Of a stretch of 64,000 nt of DNA, positions 58,559 to 64,000 are shown piece after piece; within the stretch, counting starts at the first letter, position 1, and every line of letters begins with the position of its first letter. The position numbers were made by a program, and so were the translations under genes. Source of the DNA: Rostratula benghalensis. Lineage: Eukaryota; Chordata; Aves; Charadriiformes; Rostratulidae. The notes under the pieces are model-generated. The model saw nothing but the letters and a program-made list of their open reading frames with translations, was not told the DNA's origin and searched no databases. The stretch spans positions 1,220,396 to 1,284,395 of the forward strand of contig VXAI01000176.1 in the NCBI GenBank assembly GCA_013399305.1. Direction: 5' to 3'.

Positions 58559-58735
58559 AAAAGGTCCTCTTTTCTAACTAATGAGCAACTGAAAGTGGGA
58601 AGAATTCATCTGTATGGGATTCACAACACCAGGGGGCCTTTGAAAGCACTCTTTTGACAATCCCCATGGGCAAAACCTTTGGATGATAGCTCAGGAAGCT
58701 CTGTGAGCCAGCTGTGTTTGTTGTTGTTTGTGTTC

Positions 58736-58741
58736 AATAAA
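58736..58741 (+). terminator. Polyadenylation signal AATAAA
   Basis: A canonical AATAAA follows a TG-rich stretch. CA-type cleavage positions and a TGTTCTCTTGG-like downstream element follow within about 40 bases. It is the first canonical signal after the PCBP3 stop codon that I could find. Confidence 0.6.
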
Positions 58742-58877
58742 TGTAAGTGCAGCTCTGCTACCAATGGGCTCTGACTGTTCTCTTGGATCACCCCGCCGTC
58801 TCCAGCCCCATCTCTCCCTCTGCAACCTTCCACACCTTTTTGGCTGCCTGGAGGAAAGGTGGGGGTTGTATACAAAA

Positions 58878-58935
58878 CATCATCATCATCATCATCATCA
58901 TTATTATTATTAGCAGCAGCATCACCATCATAATA
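58878..58935 (+). repeat. Compound trinucleotide repeat (CAT/TTA/GCA)
   Basis: CAT units pass directly into TTA units and then GCA units just beyond the PCBP3 polyadenylation signal. The triplet repeat gives apparent poly-His, poly-Ile or poly-Asp frames that are not genes. Confidence 0.9.
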
Positions 58936-58989
58936 TTTTATTTTATTTAGAGAAGGTCTCCATGAGCATTGCACAGCATGAATGATTCT

Positions 58990-61900
58990 AAGCTCTCTTT
59001 TTTTAAAAAAAAGTGAGGGTACTTGGCTTGCATAATGCTTTGGTTATCCCTAAGATTGATTTACAAGTTATGGTATGACAACAAACTGTCCCCTTGTCTG
59101 GACGGATCTGCCATATCTATGTCCCACACCCTTCCCCAAGACCCTCTGTGCTCAGCCCTGCCTTCTGATTCCAGGCTTTACTTTTCTCTCCTGCCTCTCA
59201 AACAGGGAAACAAATATATTTTTCCTTTGTTCATTATTTTAACGTATATGTTTTTCCTCTATTGCAAATGAGGGGATCATGAGATATACCACATCCCCAA
59301 GCAGCTAAAGCAGCCATATGATACATTTTTGCACTGTATCACATGGGAAATACACATTTTTCCAGGTGAGCCCCAAGACTTCATGGCCTCTCCCTCTCTG
59401 CGTCCCCTAGCAGGGGCACCGCTGGCAGCTCGCCTCCCTTCTGCTGGAATGCTGGACTGCTTCTCCTGTCACCAGAGCTGACTGCTCAGCACTCACAAAG
59501 AACGGCAGTGCCCCTGAATGAGTGGAGCCAGAGATGGGCAGGGGTTATGGTCTCCAGCCCTAGGACAGAGGCTTGTGCAGCTGCTCGGTGGCTGGCACAG
59601 GTGATAGCATGGCTCAGAGAAGACAAAAGGAGTGAGTTTGCTTGACCAAGACAGCCCATGCCTGCTATCAGCATGTATCAGGCAGCATCATCACCACCAC
59701 TTTAAGGTCCATTCCCCCAGCCCAGGAGTGCACTGCTGGCAAAGCTCCAGAAGGGTGGAGGTGGCTGTCATACCCTGCCATTGAGCATAAATGACTTGCT
59801 CAGCCTAGGTGTTGTAAAACCCAAGCACGGTCAGCTCCCTGGAGCATTTCAAGCAATATAAAGGTCCTTCCAGCTCCTTCACAAGATCCTTTGCTGCCCG
59901 TTCCCAATGCCTTGCTCTGCTCTCCCTTGCAGTTTGGATTTGGCTGTGCCTTTCAGGTGCAGTAGCCAAACACATTAAAGCACATCCCCTCATTCCCCAT
60001 CCAGCAGAGCACAGGTACTTTGGGCAGTGCTTACAAGGGGCTCAGGTGGAGGTGGTAACCTCCCCTGGCAGCATCCTCCCTGTGTATTCATGCTATTGCT
60101 GGAGGAGGGAGGGAGCCCAGGCACCAACATCTCCCTCAAGTTGCTGACCACCAGAGCAAGCAGGGATCCACCTGCCAAGGTGATAAGTCAACTCTGGGCA
60201 ACAAGCGCTCCTCATCCCCTCCTGTTCCTTACTCTGGTCTATTGCAAGTATTTTTTCTGTTGAAAGAACGAAATAGCTGTGAGAGCCAGCATGAAAATAA
60301 AGATGCATCAGCCTGCCAAACCCACCCCAGCAGCCTGGGTGATGAGTCCAGGGCATGTGCCAGCCAGCAAAAGCTCCACATCCCGCTGCCACCATCCTCA
60401 AAGCAAAACAATGGCATCCAGTGGCCTCTGGTGATGCCCCACTCAGAGAGGGATTATGGCCAAGAGGGAGCCAGCCCATCCTGCCATGGCTCAGCTCTCC
60501 CTTGGACAAACTGGAGCATGAGGAGATCTTGCAGTTGATGGAGACACATGGAAAGCAACCAAGGTGGATGGTAGGAGCAGCCTGCCTCTTCTTGCGTTGC
60601 TTTCTTGGCAGGCAGGAGCACTTTAAAGCTCCGGCACATGGCACAGTGAGAAATCAGCAGCAGGATCATGTCAACCAGGTCTGAAAAATCAATCACAAGC
60701 CAATGTCTTTGTGGGGTTTGTACATCTGTAGGTGGCTTGTGTCCTGGGGAAGGCAGGGGACCTGAATGGTGTGGTAATTGCAATGAATGTGGAAATGGCT
60801 TTGCATGGGGACCTGCAATTTCTGCAGATTGCAGCTGCCCTGAATTTCTTTGCTCTGTGTGTGCTGTGCTCCCCATGATATTCCCCACCTCCACTGCTCC
60901 ACTGAGACTGTGCTGCCCAAAATAGAAAATGCCAGATTGGGTCTGCCAGATGCAACCTTGCTCAGAGGCTGCTAGAGAGGAGGAGCAGACGGCAGCAATA
61001 CCTCTACATCCATTGTCAATGCCACCGAACTTGCAAATAACATCCTTCTCTGGGGCACCACCCCCTTCCCAGTGCTGCAATACTGCCTGTCACCCGGTGA
61101 GACTGTGCCTGCCAGTAAAGCCACTGCAGGAATTGAGGATGAAGGAGGGAAGGTCAGACACGAGTGTTGCTCTGACAGTCAGGCAGGTATCCAAATTGTC
61201 TGTCAAGCTGCACAGTACAGCAAGGACCTAAAGTTGTTGGAGCACTACTCTGGCAAACGGTGCACAGGGATGCAGGAGGGCAAGGGACCATCCCAGTAGT
61301 AGCAGCCATCTTATGGCAATGCCACATCCTTGCAGCCTCAGCTCTGCATGGAGCCGAGTCTCACAAGTTTTCCAGCACCTCTATAAAAAGCAATGCTGCT
61401 TCAGATGTGTGTTTTTAAGGACTATTGCTGAAATGTGCCATCCTGGAGGTCAGAGCATGGGACTGGATTTTGCCTTTCCCCAGTGACAGACATATCAGCT
61501 CACTTCATCCAAATGATGTCTGCTTCCCTGATCGTTAAATCTTGAGATATGTCCAAGGGACTTGAGGAGGCAAAGGAGTAGGAGTGTGCCAAGCCAATCA
61601 CAATTCTGCCTTTTGCTGTGATATAGAACGCCCTTATGTTTTAGCTATCTGGAGACCATTTCTAATAGAAAAAGACACTTGAGCAACTCTAGCTGGGAAA
61701 TGCCAGCCTTCCTGTAAATTAAGCTGGGGGTTTCTCAACCTGGGCAAAAAAATGATAAATCTATGCTGTGCCCTTACAAAGCAAATGTTTCTTCACATTC
61801 TGTTGCTCAGGATCCCCCTCAGTGGAGAGATAGCCGGCCTACTCCCTCTCTCCACTGTGCACTCAGATTTTAGAGGGAGCAGGAAGGACTTAAAGCTCTT

Positions 61901-64000
61901 CACTGTAAGGCTGGAGAGAGGAGAGTCTGTGGAAAGCATTGTGTGGGATTCTGCAGGAGAGGACGTGGTGAAAGATGCAATCACACTGGCATGGACAAGG
62001 CATCCCTACTTCTGACATCACCTGTGACTGTGAGGCTTCTCTTTGGTGTCACATTTCTCAGGTTATTTTGCAAATTAAAAAACAAGCAAACAAAACTCTA
62101 GTTTTATGTGGGAATCTAGCAGCTTATCATAATCTGGTCTTGAGTGAGGCCTGGAGAAAGAGGTGTTTAAACAATTGCAGCATGTCCTGGGAACACGTTG
62201 ATGACAACAATGGTAACAACAAAATCACAGGGAATGTATCAAACTCAGCTTTGATTTCTTTGGTATGGCTTAAAAGGTGATTTGCTGTTTTCTTTGGAAA
62301 GAGCCCCGATGTTTTGCTTTCACTTGTGTTATGTCTTTATTTTGCATTTTATATGAATTTAAAATGCTCCAGTAATGCATCCACAGCCACACCACTGGGG
62401 AAAATATATGCACATCTCTAATATTGAAGTGAATAGTCAATGTAAGGTGAAACAGAATAGCTTTAATACATTCCTTTTCTCTCTCAAAGCGATGCATTTT
62501 ATCCAGACAGAATGATTCAACATTTCTGGAAGTAACCAACTCAGTATTACACATTCAAACTTTTTGGGAATGCGTTATTTTGAGGGAAATTGTTACTTTG
62601 GCAGTAATGCCTCCCCTCACCCCCAGAGCACTGTGACTTTCCATCACATAGGGACTGGCTGAGGTCTGAGCTCGACCCCTTGGGCTTCAGCTGCATGTTT
62701 CCACTCACCATTATATCCTTTCCAGATCATGCTCCCAAAATTAAGTGTGTGGAATTTTGTTATGTGCATTTTTTTCCTTGACTGTATTTGCAAATCAAGT
62801 ACATAATGGGGTTGAAAAAACCAGAATGTTTTCCCTAGGGGAAAGTCGCTTTGATCAGGGAGAGTCTTTAAATTTAATACTCTCTTTTAGATGTAGGGGA
62901 TTTTTATGTATTCATTCTAGTCACTTTTAATTATGTTAATTTCAAGTTTGTAGTCCATTAGCAAGGGTAATTTCACCCCTCCAGTGCTGGCAGAGGTAGG
63001 GTTTCAGGGGGATCATTCTGTGCTGCGGGAGGGACGAAACCTTAATTTCATTTTCTCCTTGGCCACAGGGGCGGAAGAATAGTGCAGGCTTAGCATAAAC
63101 CCTTTCTGACATCTTTCTCATGCCATTTGTGGAAGATGAGTGCCCAGCAGCCCATCTCCCCTAACCTTGCCTGGCTGCAGTCCCCAGCCCCGAGGAGGTA
63201 CCCCGGAACTGGGCCGTGGGCCCCCTCTCAGGCTGGTCACTAGGTGTCCCCCTTGACCAGCTTTTTGCACGCAGCATTCGAATTTCGGGTGCTCCCAGCC
63301 TCTGCTCAGCTTGAAGAAGACATGTCGCACCGCTGGGTGTGAGAAGGAAGTGGGTATTTGCGTCTCCCTCACCGGAGACCAGCGATGACATCCACCTAAC
63401 AGGCAGCTGGTACTGTGTCTCACTGCAGGAACAGTCCCATCAGTGCTGGGATCTTCCCGGGCACAGCCTAGCCCATCGGTGCAAGCACTCATGGCTAGTA
63501 GCTCCCTTGCCCATGGATGTCCCCTCACTCTCCAGTTGTACCAGTTGCACCAAGGAATTGAGGTTGGTGGCACAACTCTCCGCCTTAAGCTGACCCGAGC
63601 CCATTCCATCTCACTGGCATTTCACAACAGAAGGACAACCTTTTACTAGAGAGGTCCCCACGTTCTCCAGTCCTGTCTGTCCCCAAGGAGGTCAGCGTGT
63701 GCAGGCAGGGAGCACCATACCTTAGCTCACAGCATAGCAGCTGCAGCTGGTGCGAGTGCAGAGCAATGCAGTGCAATGACTTGCAGAAATTGGTGCAATT
63801 TGCCTCTTCCCATGTTGGATATTACAGGGAGCTGGGGCTCTGCTGAGAGGGTTATTTTTGCTTTCCTTAAAAATTAAAAAAAAAAAAAAAGCAGCTGTGG
63901 ATCTTAATCCACTGTGTTATGTGTCGAGCCCCAGGCCTCCATCCAAAGGGTAACGTGGCAGTGACTTACAGGAAGTACTGAATGTACCATATGTGCGACT
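58990..64000. other. Downstream intergenic stretch, no recognised gene
   Basis: No exon of a recognisable neighbour was found. In particular there is no von Willebrand A domain or collagen Gly-X-Y coding, as would be expected if the collagen VI alpha-1 gene began here. Positions 61600-63000 are AT-rich and CpG-poor. An A-rich run lies at 63869-63890. Short open frames overlap on both strands without protein-like features. Confidence 0.5.

Larger units (their letters stand above)
57857..58760 (+). other. PCBP3: PCBP3 3' untranslated region
   Basis: It runs from the stop codon to a likely cleavage site shortly after AATAAA at 58736. It contains a TA/CA-rich stretch at about 57988-58028, a CA repeat at about 58535-58558 and a pyrimidine-rich CTTTTCTCCCTCTTCTTCC near 58311. 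The length of about 0.9 kb assumes no earlier or later polyadenylation site, and longer forms are possible. Confidence 0.65.

Noticed and set aside
60454..61080. 208-codon minus-strand frame downstream of PCBP3
   Set aside because: Several frames overlap, and no conserved motif, splice support or promoter was seen.
58770..64000. First exon of a collagen VI gene, expected from mammalian gene order
   Set aside because: No signal peptide followed by a von Willebrand A domain, and no Gly-X-Y coding, is visible on either strand. The gene probably starts beyond the window.

Overview
The window is eukaryotic nuclear DNA, most likely from a bird. Its genes are interrupted by introns with GT-AG splice sites, it has CpG-island promoters, and its only recognisable mobile elements are 3' fragments of CR1 LINEs ending in the ATTCTATG-type tail typical of avian CR1. 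It carries one recognisable protein-coding gene, PCBP3 (poly(rC)-binding protein 3, a three-KH-domain RNA-binding protein), on the + strand. Thirteen coding exons between 35724 and 57856 join without a frame break into a 339-residue protein. A run of 75 Ns (44463-44537) shows that this is a draft assembly.

Layout. Positions 1-4300 hold two GC-rich islands. The first (about 1430-2080) carries two divergent ACTACA-type (ZNF143/Staf) promoter motifs and purine-rich GGA tracts. The second (about 3880-4300) follows a degenerate G-rich minisatellite and ends near a usable splice donor. Both lie where a PCBP3 5' promoter, or a promoter shared with a divergent upstream gene, would be expected. Positions 4300-35700 have no recognisable coding gene and are best read as the long 5' intron(s) of PCBP3. 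Within them I found several acceptor-donor pairs that could be alternative 5' exons. Two of these (ATGs at 16172 and 32771) are open and in phase with the first conserved exon. A degenerate CR1 tail lies at 15214-15375, and a composite CR1 block at 34551-35287 sits just upstream of the first conserved exon.

Positions 35718-58760 are the PCBP3 body. Exons 1-4 encode KH1, and its GXXG loop is split across a 24-nt microexon and a 33-nt exon. Exons 5-6 encode KH2, exons 7-11 the variable linker, and exons 11-13 KH3 and the C-terminus. The linker exons show features of alternative splicing: a 42-nt phase-0 exon with a TGCATG element downstream, a tandem NAGNAG acceptor, and a 60-nt skippable exon. 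A second CR1 tail (36745-37148) lies in intron 2. The 3' UTR runs from the stop codon to an AATAAA at 58736.

Positions 58770-64000 look intergenic, with simple repeats and no recognisable exon. From mammalian gene order a collagen VI gene would be expected further downstream, but nothing in the window shows it. No second biological system was found. The observations most worth following up are the candidate alternative first exons, the paired ZNF143 motifs, and the linker splicing signals.
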